From: Candidatus Aminicenantota bacterium | Lineage (GTDB): Bacteria > Acidobacteriota > Aminicenantia > Aminicenantales > Aminicenantaceae | Assembly (NCBI GenBank): GCA_011049545.1 | Contig: DRHQ01000014.1 | Span: forward strand, 1 to 49,997 | Direction of reading: 5' to 3' | DNA: 49,997 bases | In this document: positions 26,551-36,201 of the stretch, in pieces | How the letters are laid out: each line of letters starts with the position of its first letter | Numbering within the stretch: position 1 is the stretch's first letter | Made by a program: the position numbers and the translations under genes | The notes under the pieces: generated by a model | What the model was told of the DNA's origin: nothing | The model's database searches: none | What the model saw: only the letters and a program-made list of their open reading frames with translations

Positions 26551-28266
26551 ATGTTTAAAAGGTGGCTAATAATCATCAGTGCCATAGCAATTACGATGTT
26601 TTCTTTGGCCGGATGCAAGAGTGGAGAATTTGACATCCTTATAAAAAACGGAACAATCGTTGATGGATCAGGAAATCCCTCGTTTAGTGGCGACATCGGC
26701 ATAACTGGGGATACGATTGTTGAGATTGGAGACCTTTCTGGAAGAACTGCAGCTAAAGTCATCGATGCCAAAGGACTGGCGGTTTCCCCCGGATTTATCG
26801 ACATGCACACTCACTGTGATGGAGGGCTAGGAAGACCCGGTGCCAATGCGAACTTGAACTATCTGATCCAGGGGACAACAACAGTAGTTACTGGCAACTG
26901 TGGTGATGGAACATTCAAAGTTGCTGAGACCAAAGAAAAATGGGAAAAACAAGGCATCGGAACAAATGCCGCCCATCTCGTTGGATTCGGAACTGTCCGC
27001 GGATCAGTAATGGGCAGGGAACAACGCGAACCCACTCCAGAGGAGCTGGATAAGATGAAGGAAATTGTCCGGCAGGCTATGGAGGAAGGAGCCTGGGGTA
27101 TGAGCTCAGGATTAGAATATGTTCCTGGCCGGTTTGCCAGTACAGAAGAAATCATCGAAGTCGCAAAAGTTGTTGGCGAATTTGGAGGGATTTATACCAG
27201 TCACCAGAGGAATGAGTTTGATGGCACTCTTGAAGCCACAAAGGAAACCATCCGAATCGCAGAAGAAGCCGGCGTGCGGGGTAACACAGCTCATTTCAAA
27301 GTATGCCGGAAGGATTACTGGGAAACATTTAAAGAGACTGTAGACTTGATAAATGAAGCCCGGGAGAGAGGAATCTCCGTGACTGCCGATATGTATCCCT
27401 ATGACAGGGCAGGCGGCGGCCGTATTATATCGGTTACCAGGAACGCCGGCCTCTGGACTCCTTTTCGTGTTCCGGAGGACATGGAGCCTTTTGCAGAAAT
27501 GAGAAAAAAGATGAGGGATAAAACCCTGTCGGATGCGGATCAGGAGAAACTGAAAGAGCAGTATATTGATGAACTTGCCAAAGCTTTGTCTGATAAATCA
27601 AAACGGGAACAGATCAAACAGGCAGTGCTTGTCGGGACTCCTGAAAAGCCAAGTGGAATAGCCTTAGTGGGTTGGGATGGTTATGGCATTGAGGCGTCCA
27701 AGAAGAATACAGATTTGAATGGAAAAATCCTTTCTGACATTGCTCTGGAACAGAACAGAGATGCATTTGACCTAGCGGCTGAGTTGGTCATTGATGAACC
27801 TGACATGTGGCTTGCTGTGGGAGTCATGTCGGACGAGGACATGAAATATGCCATGAAGCAGGATTGGCTGATGTTCTCCAGTGATGGGGATGCATCCCCT
27901 ATTTTAAAGGAGACCGACACACCCAGGATTGGACATCCACGCGCTTTTAGCAGTCAGGCCAGAGTGCTGCGCAAGTATGTTCGGGAGGACAAGGTTTTAA
28001 CACTGGAGAATGCTGTTAGAATGATGACCTCTCTTCCCGCCGATTTACTTCAGATGAAGAGCAGAGGGCTGCTAAAGAAAGGATACAAAGCTGATATTGC
28101 CATATTCGATCCTGACACTATCAAGGATAATGCCACATTTGCTGATGCGCGCCAGTACAGCACAGGGACTGAATACGTGATTGTGAATGGAAAGATTAGT
28201 ATAGAAAATGGTGAATATGATGGTGCCTTAAACGGGAAACTACTGCTGTCAACAGAAAACAAATAA
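26551..28266 (+). CDS. N-acyl-D-amino-acid deacylase (D-aminoacylase) lipoprotein, paralogue 3
   Basis: The 571-residue amidohydrolase starts behind AGGAGG. Its lipoprotein leader ends FSLAGC (Cys22), so it should be lipid-anchored. Metal-site motifs are HTHC (86-89), TGNCG (C117), TSHQRNE, AHFKVC and SSDGDA. It is the closest relative of the protein at 21091, from which it differs in lipidation and at scattered positions. It follows receptor 3 on the same strand, about 375 bases downstream, as the M14 peptidase follows receptor 2. The family hydrolyses N-acyl-D-amino acids; some members act on D-containing dipeptides. The convergent neighbour stops 29 bases away, and a near-palindrome (CAAATAAGTTTATTTG) sits between them. 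Confidence 0.92.
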   Translation: MFKRWLIIISAIAITMFSLAGCKSGEFDILIKNGTIVDGSGNPSFSGDIGITGDTIVEIGDLSGRTAAKVIDAKGLAVSPGFIDMHTHCDGGLGRPGANANLNYLIQGTTTVVTGNCGDGTFKVAETKEKWEKQGIGTNAAHLVGFGTVRGSVMGREQREPTPEELDKMKEIVRQAMEEGAWGMSSGLEYVPGRFASTEEIIEVAKVVGEFGGIYTSHQRNEFDGTLEATKETIRIAEEAGVRGNTAHFKVCRKDYWETFKETVDLINEARERGISVTADMYPYDRAGGGRIISVTRNAGLWTPFRVPEDMEPFAEMRKKMRDKTLSDADQEKLKEQYIDELAKALSDKSKREQIKQAVLVGTPEKPSGIALVGWDGYGIEASKKNTDLNGKILSDIALEQNRDAFDLAAELVIDEPDMWLAVGVMSDEDMKYAMKQDWLMFSSDGDASPILKETDTPRIGHPRAFSSQARVLRKYVREDKVLTLENAVRMMTSLPADLLQMKSRGLLKKGYKADIAIFDPDTIKDNATFADARQYSTGTEYVIVNGKISIENGEYDGALNGKLLLSTENK

Positions 28267-28294
28267 GTACGAATCTATTCTTAATCAAATAAGT

Positions 28295-29929
28295 TTATTT
28301 GGAGTACCGTGGTCCCCGAATAACCTTTCCCGGCAGGGCACCGGTGTGCTGTCCGTTCTCAACAACAAGCTCTCCATTCACAATCACATGCGGAATGCCT
28401 TTTGGATACCCGTGAGGGTTTTTATAGGTTGCCTGATCTCCAATCTTCTGCTGATCAAAAATAACGATATCGGCGCACATATTTTCCCGGAGCAGACCTC
28501 TGTCTCTAAGTCTGAGTCTCTGTGCCGGGCATGAAGTGATCTTTCTAACTGCTTCTTGCAGGGAAAGTATCTTTCTTCCAACTTCCTGGGGTTCTTCTTT
28601 TCTCGTTTCTCCGCGGACATATTTTCTAAATATAAGAGGGAAACAATGATAGCACCGTGGATTTGGCATTCCTTTTCCGAAACTTACAATCTCTGCGTCA
28701 GAACAAATTGAAGAAAGTGGATGTTGAATGAGTTTACACAGATCATCTTCAAAATGAAACTCCTGAATAATCCCGATGTTGTTTTTTCTCTTGAGGACAA
28801 GATCAATTGCAGCGTCGAGGGGAGTTAGCCCTGTTTCCTGAGCTATTTCTGCAAGATTTTTTCCTTCTACCCATATCTTATCAGCATGGCCATCAGCGAT
28901 AAGTGTTGAAGCCGGGCTGGTATGCTTTTCTTTCTCATGAAGAACGTATTTTCTTATTTTAGCCAGCTCCGCAGGATTTTTTAATCTTTCGACGAGTTTT
29001 TTTACTCCTCCTGCCAATGCCCAGTTAGGAAAAACATTTGTTATTCCCTGGGAACCACAAAGCGTTGGAATGACATCACAGCTCACACGAAGCCCTCTTG
29101 CTCTAGCATCTTCGATGTGCTTCATGATCTTGTCTAGTTTTCCCCAGTTGGGATAGTGGCTCTCATTGTGAGAGATTTGAAGACGAACACCAGACTTCTC
29201 GGCAGTTTCTATTGACTCCAGTATTGAATCCTCCCATCCGGCTGCATCATCCCTGACATGAGTCGCATATAAGCCATCATGCTTGGCAACGACCTTGCAG
29301 AGCTCAATTATCTCTTCTTCATCAGCAAACATACCCGGATGATAAACCAGTCCAGTTGACAAACCATAAGCACCATCTTCCATTGCTTGGGCTATAATGT
29401 TTTTCATCTTCTCGAGCTCTTCAGCTGTCGGTTTCCGATCGTCATTACCGATAACATGTTTTCGTATTTGGCCGTGTCCGATAAGGGAGGCAACATTTGT
29501 CGCCATTCCTTTTTCTTCCAATCGGCTAAAATATTTTTTAAACGTAGGCCAATCCTGGCTCGGCACCATTGTTGAACCGCACTGTCCGATAAACATAGTG
29601 GTTACGCCCTGTCTCACGTAATTCTCTGCTTTAGGATTAATAAGCAGCCCATCATCCGAGTGGTTGTGTATATCTATAAAACCGGGACTCACAATTAATC
29701 CTTGAGCGTCAATAATCTTTTCCCCGGAAGCAGAACTCAAGCTCCCGATTTTTACTATTATTCCGCCTCGTACTCCGATGTCTGCCTTGAACCAGGGATT
29801 GCCGGTCCCATCAATGATATTTCCATTCTTAATGATAAGAGAATATTTCTGCTTTTCTACCTTAGCTTCTGAGCTCATCATGAAGACTAAACAAAAACAA
29901 ATGGAAATAAACAAAATAATGATTCTCAT
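28295..29929 (-). CDS. N-acyl-D-amino-acid deacylase (D-aminoacylase), divergent paralogue 4
   Basis: I place the start at the ATG at 29929, with GGAGGG eight bases upstream, giving 544 residues. An in-frame start at 30061 would add 44 residues with no leader character. The signal peptide MRIIILFISICFCLVFMMSSEA has no clear lipobox. Metal motifs are HNH (88-90), GQCG (C117), ATHVRDD, the ISHNE histidine and CSDAE. These are nearer to the classical D-aminoacylases than are those of the four other copies, so its substrate may differ. It is convergent with the gene at 26551 and has no shared promoter cassette. The 29930-30336 gap holds a promoter candidate and a short open remnant on the plus strand. 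Confidence 0.88.
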   Translation of the reverse strand: MRIIILFISICFCLVFMMSSEAKVEKQKYSLIIKNGNIIDGTGNPWFKADIGVRGGIIVKIGSLSSASGEKIIDAQGLIVSPGFIDIHNHSDDGLLINPKAENYVRQGVTTMFIGQCGSTMVPSQDWPTFKKYFSRLEEKGMATNVASLIGHGQIRKHVIGNDDRKPTAEELEKMKNIIAQAMEDGAYGLSTGLVYHPGMFADEEEIIELCKVVAKHDGLYATHVRDDAAGWEDSILESIETAEKSGVRLQISHNESHYPNWGKLDKIMKHIEDARARGLRVSCDVIPTLCGSQGITNVFPNWALAGGVKKLVERLKNPAELAKIRKYVLHEKEKHTSPASTLIADGHADKIWVEGKNLAEIAQETGLTPLDAAIDLVLKRKNNIGIIQEFHFEDDLCKLIQHPLSSICSDAEIVSFGKGMPNPRCYHCFPLIFRKYVRGETRKEEPQEVGRKILSLQEAVRKITSCPAQRLRLRDRGLLRENMCADIVIFDQQKIGDQATYKNPHGYPKGIPHVIVNGELVVENGQHTGALPGKVIRGPRYSK

Positions 29930-30227
29930 TTTATTGCCCTCCATATGAATTTTTAAATAATAATACGAAGAAAGCTTTGATTTTTCAAGAGGAAATATGA
30001 TCAAGGGGAAATCGCTGCCCATATCATCCACCACCACAAACTCTCCTTCCAGGCCGAGCACTGTCCCCTACCCCAAATAGCACAGCAGGAACTTCTGATG
30101 GCAGCCGAGGAGAGAGGAGAGTATTTCTGAGAGCCTCTACGGTTATTTTCTGTCGATTTTTAGAGAGAAGTCTATTCTGTAACTGCGTGTTAGACTATTT
30201 TTGCGACTGGTTGCGATTTTGTGGCTA

Positions 30228-30256
30228 TTGACCAGGTTGTTTTAACTGTGATACTT
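30228..30256 (+). promoter_or_regulatory. Possible promoter for the sulfatase-fold gene
   Basis: TTGACC (30228-30233) followed after 17-18 bp by ATACTT/TACTTT. The -10 is poor. It is the best hexamer pair between the D-aminoacylase and the sulfatase-fold gene. Confidence 0.3.
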
Positions 30257-30336
30257 TCATTTCTGGCTATCAGCGGACGATAAGCGTGGATAATTGGGAG
30301 AGTTTGCCGCTAGCATAAAAAAGCAAATATTTATAA

Positions 30337-32499
30337 ATGAGTAGAGAAAAGGACAAAAAAAAGCTGGCAATCTTTACTACAACTATTTTGACACACCTAT
30401 TGATTTTCCTTTTCGTATCAGCCTGTTATGTGTATCCATCGCCTGGAACTGAAAAAGAAAAATTGAACGTCCTCCTCATAACGATAGATACTCTCAGAGC
30501 GGATTGGCTGAGTTGTTACGGCAGCGAACATCTAGATACACCAAACATCGATAGTTTGTCAGAGAGGGGTGTCCTTTTCTCCAGAGCCTTTGCCAATACC
30601 TCCACTACACTACCTTCCCATGCCAATATTCTCCTCGGAACGACGCCTCCTTATCATGGTGTGCATGATAATATAAATTTTGTGGTGAGAGAAGGATATC
30701 TTACGCTAGCTGAGTACCTGAAGGATCATGACTACTCCAATGGAGCTTTTATCGGAGCTTATCCTCTCCATGCTAAATTTGGTCTTAACCAGGGATTTGA
30801 TACTTATGATGATGAGATGGACCGCCTGCCATTCCAGGACTTCATGTCAGAAGAGAGGAAAGGTGAAGTCGTTATCGATAGAGCTCTTAGCTGGCTGAAG
30901 AAGCGGAATTCTCCCTGGTTTCTCTGGATTCATTGCTGGGATCCTCATGATCCCTATAAACCTCCTGAACCGTTCCTGACTAAGTACAAAGAGCATCCCT
31001 ACACAGGAGAGGTGGCCTACGTCGATTTTGTCCTTGGAAGGCTTTTTGCCTACCTGGAAGAAAACAATCTATTCGAAAATACCCTCGTTATTTTTACCGG
31101 AGATCATGGTGAATCTTTAGGACAACATGGTGAAAAAACTCACGGCTTTTTAGCCTACAACACAACGATCTGGATCCCCCTGATCATAATCTCTCCAGGG
31201 CATGAGAAACGCCGAGTTGAGCACTATGTCAGTCATCTCGACATATTCCCCACGGTGTGCGATATTCTCAATCTCGAAAAACCGCCTTTCCTTCAGGGCA
31301 TCTCGCTTGTCCCGGCTCTTAAGGGAAAAAACGTACCCCAAAGATCTATCTATTTTGAGTCTCTCCATCCCTACTACAGCAAAGGCTGGGCACCTCTCAG
31401 GGGATTTGTTTTTAATAAAGAGAAGTATACCAGCTCCCCTATTCCAGAGCTTTATGATCTGGGTGCGGATTTTGATGAGAAGAACAACCTCGCTGCGAAA
31501 AGGAAATTAGATAGATTTGAAAAACGGTTAGAGAAAATCATGAGTGACTATATATCTCCCGAAAGCGAGAGAGCAGAAGAGCGACTTGACAAAGAATCAC
31601 TCGAAAAATTGAGAAGCCTGGGGTATGTCTCAAGTGCTCCGGATATAAGAAAGGAAAATTTTACACAGGATGACGATGTCAAAATGCGTCTTCCGTATTA
31701 CAACCAGGCCATGGATGCCCTTAAACGGTATGACGAGGGGAATAGAAAACAAGGATTCGAGACATTAAAGAAGATTATCACAGAAAGAAAGGATCTTGCT
31801 GTCGCCTATATCAACCTGGCCGATTTATACAAAAAAGAGGAAAATCTGAGTGATGCTGTTGAGGTTCTGAAGATCGGGCATAAAAATGTTCCCTCCAACT
31901 ATTTCGTCTTTTTTTCCTTGTTGTCCTATCTCCAGGAAGCTGGACGGTATAAAAATATTATTCAGGCTTTTCACGGAAAGAGCTACCTTCAGATGGAATA
32001 CGACCCAGCGATATGGAATTTGTTAGGAAACGCATATTATAAAACAAGGAATTTTGAGAAAGCCGTAGATCAGTACGAAATGGCCCTTTCGATCGACGCT
32101 GAATCGCAGTTGCTTTTTGCCAATCTTGGCGAAGCTCAGTTTTCCCTTGCGGTGAAGAAAAAAGACAAAACGATGCTCAAGAAAGCTCTCCGTAATTTTC
32201 AAACAGCCGTTAAACTTGACCCTGATTATGCATTTTCTTATGTAGGTTCAGGCAAAGCATTCAGGCTATTAGGCCGCTATGATTATGCCATCGTTTCCTT
32301 TAGAAAAGCCCTGGATTTAAACGATAAGCTTGAAGAGGCGCTTTATGTTCTAGGTTTGACCTATCTCGATAAGGGAGATAAAGATAAAGCGCTGAGCACG
32401 TTGACTCTTTACAAGCAAAAATACTACGATTCTCTTCACGATGATCAGAAGCAGATACTGGATGATTTGATCAGAAGGTGCAAACAAGAGATGCCATGA
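30337..32499 (+). CDS. Sulfatase-fold (alkaline phosphatase superfamily) lipoprotein with C-terminal TPR repeats
   Basis: The 720-residue protein starts with a leader ending FVSAC (Cys30), a plausible lipobox. The catalytic half (about 44-360) has the sulfatase/phosphodiesterase metal motifs LITIDTLRADWL (D51), TGDHGESLGQHGEKTHG and the DIFPTVCDIL region. At the nucleophile site it reads TTLPSH, so Thr91 replaces the Cys/Ser of C/S-x-P-x-R sulfatases and His replaces Arg. Formylglycine formation is therefore unlikely; a phosphodiesterase or phosphotransferase with a Thr nucleophile is more plausible. Residues ~475-715 form several TPR repeats (AVAYINLADLYKKEENL, YDPAIWNLLGNAYYK, SYVGSGKAFRLLGRYD) for protein contacts. 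Substrate unknown. No strong ribosome site is seen. Confidence 0.85.
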   Translation: MSREKDKKKLAIFTTTILTHLLIFLFVSACYVYPSPGTEKEKLNVLLITIDTLRADWLSCYGSEHLDTPNIDSLSERGVLFSRAFANTSTTLPSHANILLGTTPPYHGVHDNINFVVREGYLTLAEYLKDHDYSNGAFIGAYPLHAKFGLNQGFDTYDDEMDRLPFQDFMSEERKGEVVIDRALSWLKKRNSPWFLWIHCWDPHDPYKPPEPFLTKYKEHPYTGEVAYVDFVLGRLFAYLEENNLFENTLVIFTGDHGESLGQHGEKTHGFLAYNTTIWIPLIIISPGHEKRRVEHYVSHLDIFPTVCDILNLEKPPFLQGISLVPALKGKNVPQRSIYFESLHPYYSKGWAPLRGFVFNKEKYTSSPIPELYDLGADFDEKNNLAAKRKLDRFEKRLEKIMSDYISPESERAEERLDKESLEKLRSLGYVSSAPDIRKENFTQDDDVKMRLPYYNQAMDALKRYDEGNRKQGFETLKKIITERKDLAVAYINLADLYKKEENLSDAVEVLKIGHKNVPSNYFVFFSLLSYLQEAGRYKNIIQAFHGKSYLQMEYDPAIWNLLGNAYYKTRNFEKAVDQYEMALSIDAESQLLFANLGEAQFSLAVKKKDKTMLKKALRNFQTAVKLDPDYAFSYVGSGKAFRLLGRYDYAIVSFRKALDLNDKLEEALYVLGLTYLDKGDKDKALSTLTLYKQKYYDSLHDDQKQILDDLIRRCKQEMP

Positions 32500-32535
32500 G
32501 AATTTCAAATATTAGAGGAAAAAGGAAGGATAAAA

Positions 32536-32653
32536 TGGTAGGGGGGTTGGATTTTAACCAGCGACCTCCGGGTTATGAGCCCGCTCTGTGGGGTGGTTCC
32601 TCTCCCCTATTAACAGGGGTAGAAGGCGTTTTTGACTTAAGCACCGTTAGTCA
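32536..32653 (-). repeat. tRNA-Met-derived 118-bp repeat, copy 1
   Basis: The minus strand matches the 3' half of the initiator tRNA-Met gene (46990-47066), from the CCA end through the T arm to the anticodon stem, then diverges. The rest (CCCCTATT...CAGGGGTAGAAG...GCACCGTTAGTCA) matches the second copy at 45703-45820, which is also 118 bp long and in the same orientation. The tRNA part cannot fold into a working tRNA. Copy 1 is more worn than copy 2. Confidence 0.75.
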
Positions 32654-32675
32654 AATTCGAAGTTAAACGTACATT

Positions 32676-32923
32676 TTACCATTGGCTAACTCGTTCCAAT
32701 ATATCCTTTTGTTCGCTCGGTTCCGCGGGAATCCAAAGCATGATCCCTATGGGATCAACTTTCTTTATGAATTCGTCAAGCTCATGCATCTTAAGGTCCA
32801 CGATCGTTCTTCAGATGTTTTCCAGGGCCCCTTCACTGTACGATGTTTCTCGTATCCAATATCGTTATGGAGAAAACGCACCGGTGGCCTGTCAATAATG
32901 CGCTGTTCATACCAGGCGTAAAT
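32676..32923 (-). pseudogene. Fragment of an unrecognised protein-coding gene, frameshifted
   Basis: The minus strand carries a protein-like open stretch reading WYEQRIIDRPPVRFLHNDIG... from about 32914. It goes out of frame near 32800, where another frame continues as DLKMHELDEFIKKVDPIGIM...RVSQW and stops at 32676-32678. Together they look like the C-terminal end of one protein broken by a frameshift, with the 5' part gone. I do not recognise the family. A palindrome TGATCCC-TAT-GGGATCA lies inside (32741-32757). The rest of the 32500-33027 gap shows no gene. Confidence 0.4.
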
Positions 32924-33027
32924 TCACGCCATACACATGTCAAAATCAGGCTTAAATTGAAAAGAACGGGTGTTATTGAAATCTGCCATAGTTCTCCACT
33001 TAAAAAAAATTCAATGCTCCATATGTT

Positions 33028-34224
33028 TTACTTTATTCTTATTCTTATAAAAGTCGTGGCTGAGTAGGGTTTGTCCATCAATATATTGTAACATGCTTTA
33101 TGCAATGCTGTTGCGTCTCTGTTTCCCCTATTTGTTAAGATTATTACACAATGTTTATTTGTTATATCCCTAAAAATATATGTAAGAAAACCAACCCACG
33201 AACCAGAATGGGCAACTATCTTGTTGGAATCAATTTCACGCACTGACCAGCCAAATCCATAATGACCAACGAAACCATTGTTTAACACATAAGGTTTAAA
33301 TGCCTCTTTAAGTGTTTCCTTTTTTACCAATTTCTCTGTATATAACGCTTCATTCCATTTGAACAAATCAATTAAATTGGAATATATTCCGCCATCTCCA
33401 TAAGCATTGTAATGATTATAATCATTGTCAACATGCCCCCCATTTTCCGTCATATCATATCCATAAACCCGATTGGCCATTTCCTCAAATTTTTTTTCGC
33501 CGATCGGTATAACCGAACTCGACATTCCAATTCTATCGAATATATTTTGTTGAACAAATTCTTTGAATGAAACACCTGACACCCGCTCTACAATCGACGC
33601 TAACAACACATATCCCATGTTACTGTATTCATATTTCTCACCAGGTTCAAAATATTTCTCAGGAAGATGCTTAGTCATCAACTTTAATACATCATCATTT
33701 ACATAGTATTTATTGGGATCCCAATGCTCGGACATAAGATCTATGTAATCCGGCATTCCACTTGTGTGCCAAAGAAGATGTCGAATGGTAATTCCTTCAT
33801 ATTTCAATTCAGGTATATATTTTTGGAAATTATCATCATAGTTTAGTTTACCCTGTTCTTCTAACATCATGATGCACATGGCAGTGAACTGCTTGGATAC
33901 TGATGCTAATCGGAAATTGGATTTTGGTTCTAGTGGATCCTTGGTATCCATATTGGCATAACCAAATCCTTTTTGATAGATGACCTTACCCGCTTCTGCG
34001 ACAAGAACAGTACCGTTAAGAATTCCTTGTTCATGGTAAAAGTTGAGAACGGAATCAATCTTAGCAACTTTTTGCTCTTGTTCTTGAGTTAATATAATCT
34101 CTGATTCCTCCGGGCTGGTTATGTTGTTTCCTTCCTGGGCAAAAACTGGCGTTGCCACCAGAGCCGAGAATACCCATAAATATAGGCTATATTTTAAGAT
34201 TGAATACAGCTTTCTGTCTGGCAT
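33028..34224 (-). CDS. Secreted serine hydrolase, beta-lactamase/S12 family
   Basis: The 398-residue protein starts at an ATG behind GAGGAGGG. The signal peptide ends near PVFAQ. Motifs are complete: SVSK (S108, K111), YSN (200-202) and a late HSG (AHSGSWVGF). Unlike the copy at 784 it has no extra C-terminal domain. Members include DD-peptidases, D-aminopeptidases and esterases; the setting favours peptide-type substrates without proving it. It is divergent from the D-aminoacylase at 34453, and both have recognisable promoters in the 228-base gap. Base composition is more AT-rich than many neighbours. The gene lies just inside the left tRNA-derived repeat. Confidence 0.88.
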   Translation of the reverse strand: MPDRKLYSILKYSLYLWVFSALVATPVFAQEGNNITSPEESEIILTQEQEQKVAKIDSVLNFYHEQGILNGTVLVAEAGKVIYQKGFGYANMDTKDPLEPKSNFRLASVSKQFTAMCIMMLEEQGKLNYDDNFQKYIPELKYEGITIRHLLWHTSGMPDYIDLMSEHWDPNKYYVNDDVLKLMTKHLPEKYFEPGEKYEYSNMGYVLLASIVERVSGVSFKEFVQQNIFDRIGMSSSVIPIGEKKFEEMANRVYGYDMTENGGHVDNDYNHYNAYGDGGIYSNLIDLFKWNEALYTEKLVKKETLKEAFKPYVLNNGFVGHYGFGWSVREIDSNKIVAHSGSWVGFLTYIFRDITNKHCVIILTNRGNRDATALHKACYNILMDKPYSATTFIRIRIK

Positions 34225-34295
34225 TGAATCCCTCCTCTTACAAATTTCGATTTTTCCTCTAAAGCAAAATTATGAAATAAACTGAAGCTGGAATG

Positions 34296-34325
34296 ACAAT
34301 ACCACACAAAAAATGGCGTGGTCAA
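34296..34325 (-). promoter_or_regulatory. Promoter for the S12 hydrolase at 33028
   Basis: On the minus strand, TTGACC (34325-34320), an 18-bp spacer and TATTGT (34301-34296). A dyad ACCAC...GTGGT spans the spacer and could be an operator. The leader would be about 65 bases. Confidence 0.5.
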
Positions 34326-34338
34326 CAACGTTATATTC

Positions 34339-34367
34339 TTGACAGAGATTTTTTTATTCGATATGTT
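34339..34367 (+). promoter_or_regulatory. Promoter for the D-aminoacylase at 34453
   Basis: TTGACA (34339-34344), a 17-bp spacer and TATGTT (34362-34367). The leader would be about 80 bases. The surrounding sequence is not the shared cassette, so this paralogue may be controlled separately. Confidence 0.6.
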
Positions 34368-34452
34368 GTATCTCATAATATTTTAATGAGTTTAGACATC
34401 ACGATTAAATTCCAAAAGCAGAAAAGATTTTTTCTTTAGATGGAGGATACCG

Positions 34453-36156
34453 ATGACGAAACGTCTCATTTCAATCGTCTTTTGTTTTTTAATGGCTATT
34501 TTTCTTTTGTCCAGTTGCAGGGGAACAGCTCCAGATAAGGGTGACTTTGACATCCTGATAACAAACGGAAAGATCGTAGACGGAACCGGTAATCTTATGT
34601 TCTCTGGTGATGTGGGAATCAAAGGTGATACTATAGCCGAAATCGGGAATCTCGAGGGGAAAAAGGCGGCAAAAATCATCGATGCTAAAGGATTGGTCGT
34701 TTCCCCTGGATTTATCGATATGCATACCCACTGTGAAGACGGGCTTAGCGATCCTGAATCCAAAGCTAATCTCAATTACCTAATCCAGGGTACGACCACG
34801 GTGGTCACTGGAAACTGCTCGTATGGCACCTTTGAGATCGCTAAGACTAAGGAGTTATGGGAAAAGCAAGGCATAGGAACAAACGCTATCCATCTGGTGG
34901 GATTGGGAGATGTGCGGAGAGCAGTGTTAGAAGTCGATCCGCGTGAACCCACGCAGGAAGAAATCGAAAAAATGCAATCTATCGTTCGAAAAGCCATGGA
35001 AGAAGGCGCCTGGGGAGTGAGCGCGGGTTTAGAGTACATCCCTAATCGATATGCGAGTACGGAAGAGGTCATTGCTTTAACGAAAATCGCAGCAGAATTC
35101 GGAGGAGTTTATTCCAGTCATCAAAGAGACGAGTGCTCTCGTGTACCTGAAGCCACAGAGGAAACCATTCGTATAGCCGAGGAGACGGGAATCCGAGTCA
35201 ATGTAGCCCATTATAAAGTATGCGGAAAGAGTAATTGGGGAATGATAAAAGAAGCTGTGGATGTGATCAACAAAGCCCGAGCAAGAGGAATCCCAATCAC
35301 GGCAGATATGTATCCCTATGAAAAAGCGGCAACAGGATACCTGAGATCGGTTTTTATGATTCCAAAGGATATGGAACCACTGGCAGGGCTCCAAAAAAAG
35401 ATGGGAGACATGAGTTTGCCGGCAGAGGAGAGGCAAAAACTGAGAGAACAATATAACGATGAGGTGATAAAAGCCTTAAAAGATAAAGAAAAAAGAGAGC
35501 AGATCAAGAAGCTAACCGAGAACGGATACCCTCATGATCCGGGCCCCATCGTCATGTGGGGATGGGATAATTACACTGTAATGGTCGCCGATAAAAACTC
35601 TCATTTGATTGGCAAGATCATTTCTGACCTCGCCGAGGAGCAAGGCAGGGATGCCTTTGATGTTGCCGCAGATATCGTTATAGACGATCCGGATGCGTAT
35701 CAATCCGGAGGAGCCATGTCAGAAGAGGAGATGAAATACGCGATGAAACATGATTGGTTGATGTTTTCCAGCGATGGCGAAGCATCACCTATCGTAGCCG
35801 AGGAGGACAGACCCAGAAACGGACATCCCCGCTCCTTTGGCAGCCAGGCTCGAGTGCTACAGAGATATGTGAGGGAAGAAAAGGTTTTGACTCTGGAAGA
35901 TGGGATAAGGAAGATGACCTCCCTTCCGGCAAGTTTCCTTCAGTTGATGGACCGGGGAATCCTCAAAAAAGGATATAAAGCTGACATTGCCATCTTCGAT
36001 CCTGAAACAATTCGAGAAAATGCCACCTATGCCGATGCACGACAGTACAGCACAGGAACTGAATACGTGATCGTTAATGGAAAGATAGGAATAGAAAACG
36101 GTAAGTATACCGGTGGTCTACACGGGAAATTGCTGCTGTTGACAGATAATAAATAA
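34453..36156 (+). CDS. N-acyl-D-amino-acid deacylase (D-aminoacylase) lipoprotein, paralogue 5
   Basis: The 567-residue amidohydrolase starts behind GGAGGA. The lipoprotein leader ends FLLSSC (Cys22). Metal-site motifs are HTHC (91-94), TGNC (C122, followed by SYG rather than GDG), SSHQRDE, AHYKVC and SSDGEA. It belongs with the copies at 2263, 21091 and 26551 but is the most diverged of that group, with a shorter loop around residue 300. It should release free D-amino acids from N-acyl forms at the inner face of the outer membrane or in the periplasm. It is divergent from an S12 hydrolase and convergent with metF. Confidence 0.9.
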   Translation: MTKRLISIVFCFLMAIFLLSSCRGTAPDKGDFDILITNGKIVDGTGNLMFSGDVGIKGDTIAEIGNLEGKKAAKIIDAKGLVVSPGFIDMHTHCEDGLSDPESKANLNYLIQGTTTVVTGNCSYGTFEIAKTKELWEKQGIGTNAIHLVGLGDVRRAVLEVDPREPTQEEIEKMQSIVRKAMEEGAWGVSAGLEYIPNRYASTEEVIALTKIAAEFGGVYSSHQRDECSRVPEATEETIRIAEETGIRVNVAHYKVCGKSNWGMIKEAVDVINKARARGIPITADMYPYEKAATGYLRSVFMIPKDMEPLAGLQKKMGDMSLPAEERQKLREQYNDEVIKALKDKEKREQIKKLTENGYPHDPGPIVMWGWDNYTVMVADKNSHLIGKIISDLAEEQGRDAFDVAADIVIDDPDAYQSGGAMSEEEMKYAMKHDWLMFSSDGEASPIVAEEDRPRNGHPRSFGSQARVLQRYVREEKVLTLEDGIRKMTSLPASFLQLMDRGILKKGYKADIAIFDPETIRENATYADARQYSTGTEYVIVNGKIGIENGKYTGGLHGKLLLLTDNK

Positions 36157-36201
36157 GTAGCCCCTCTAATTAAAAGAGTTTTTAATCTTATGGCCTTTCC
36201 A

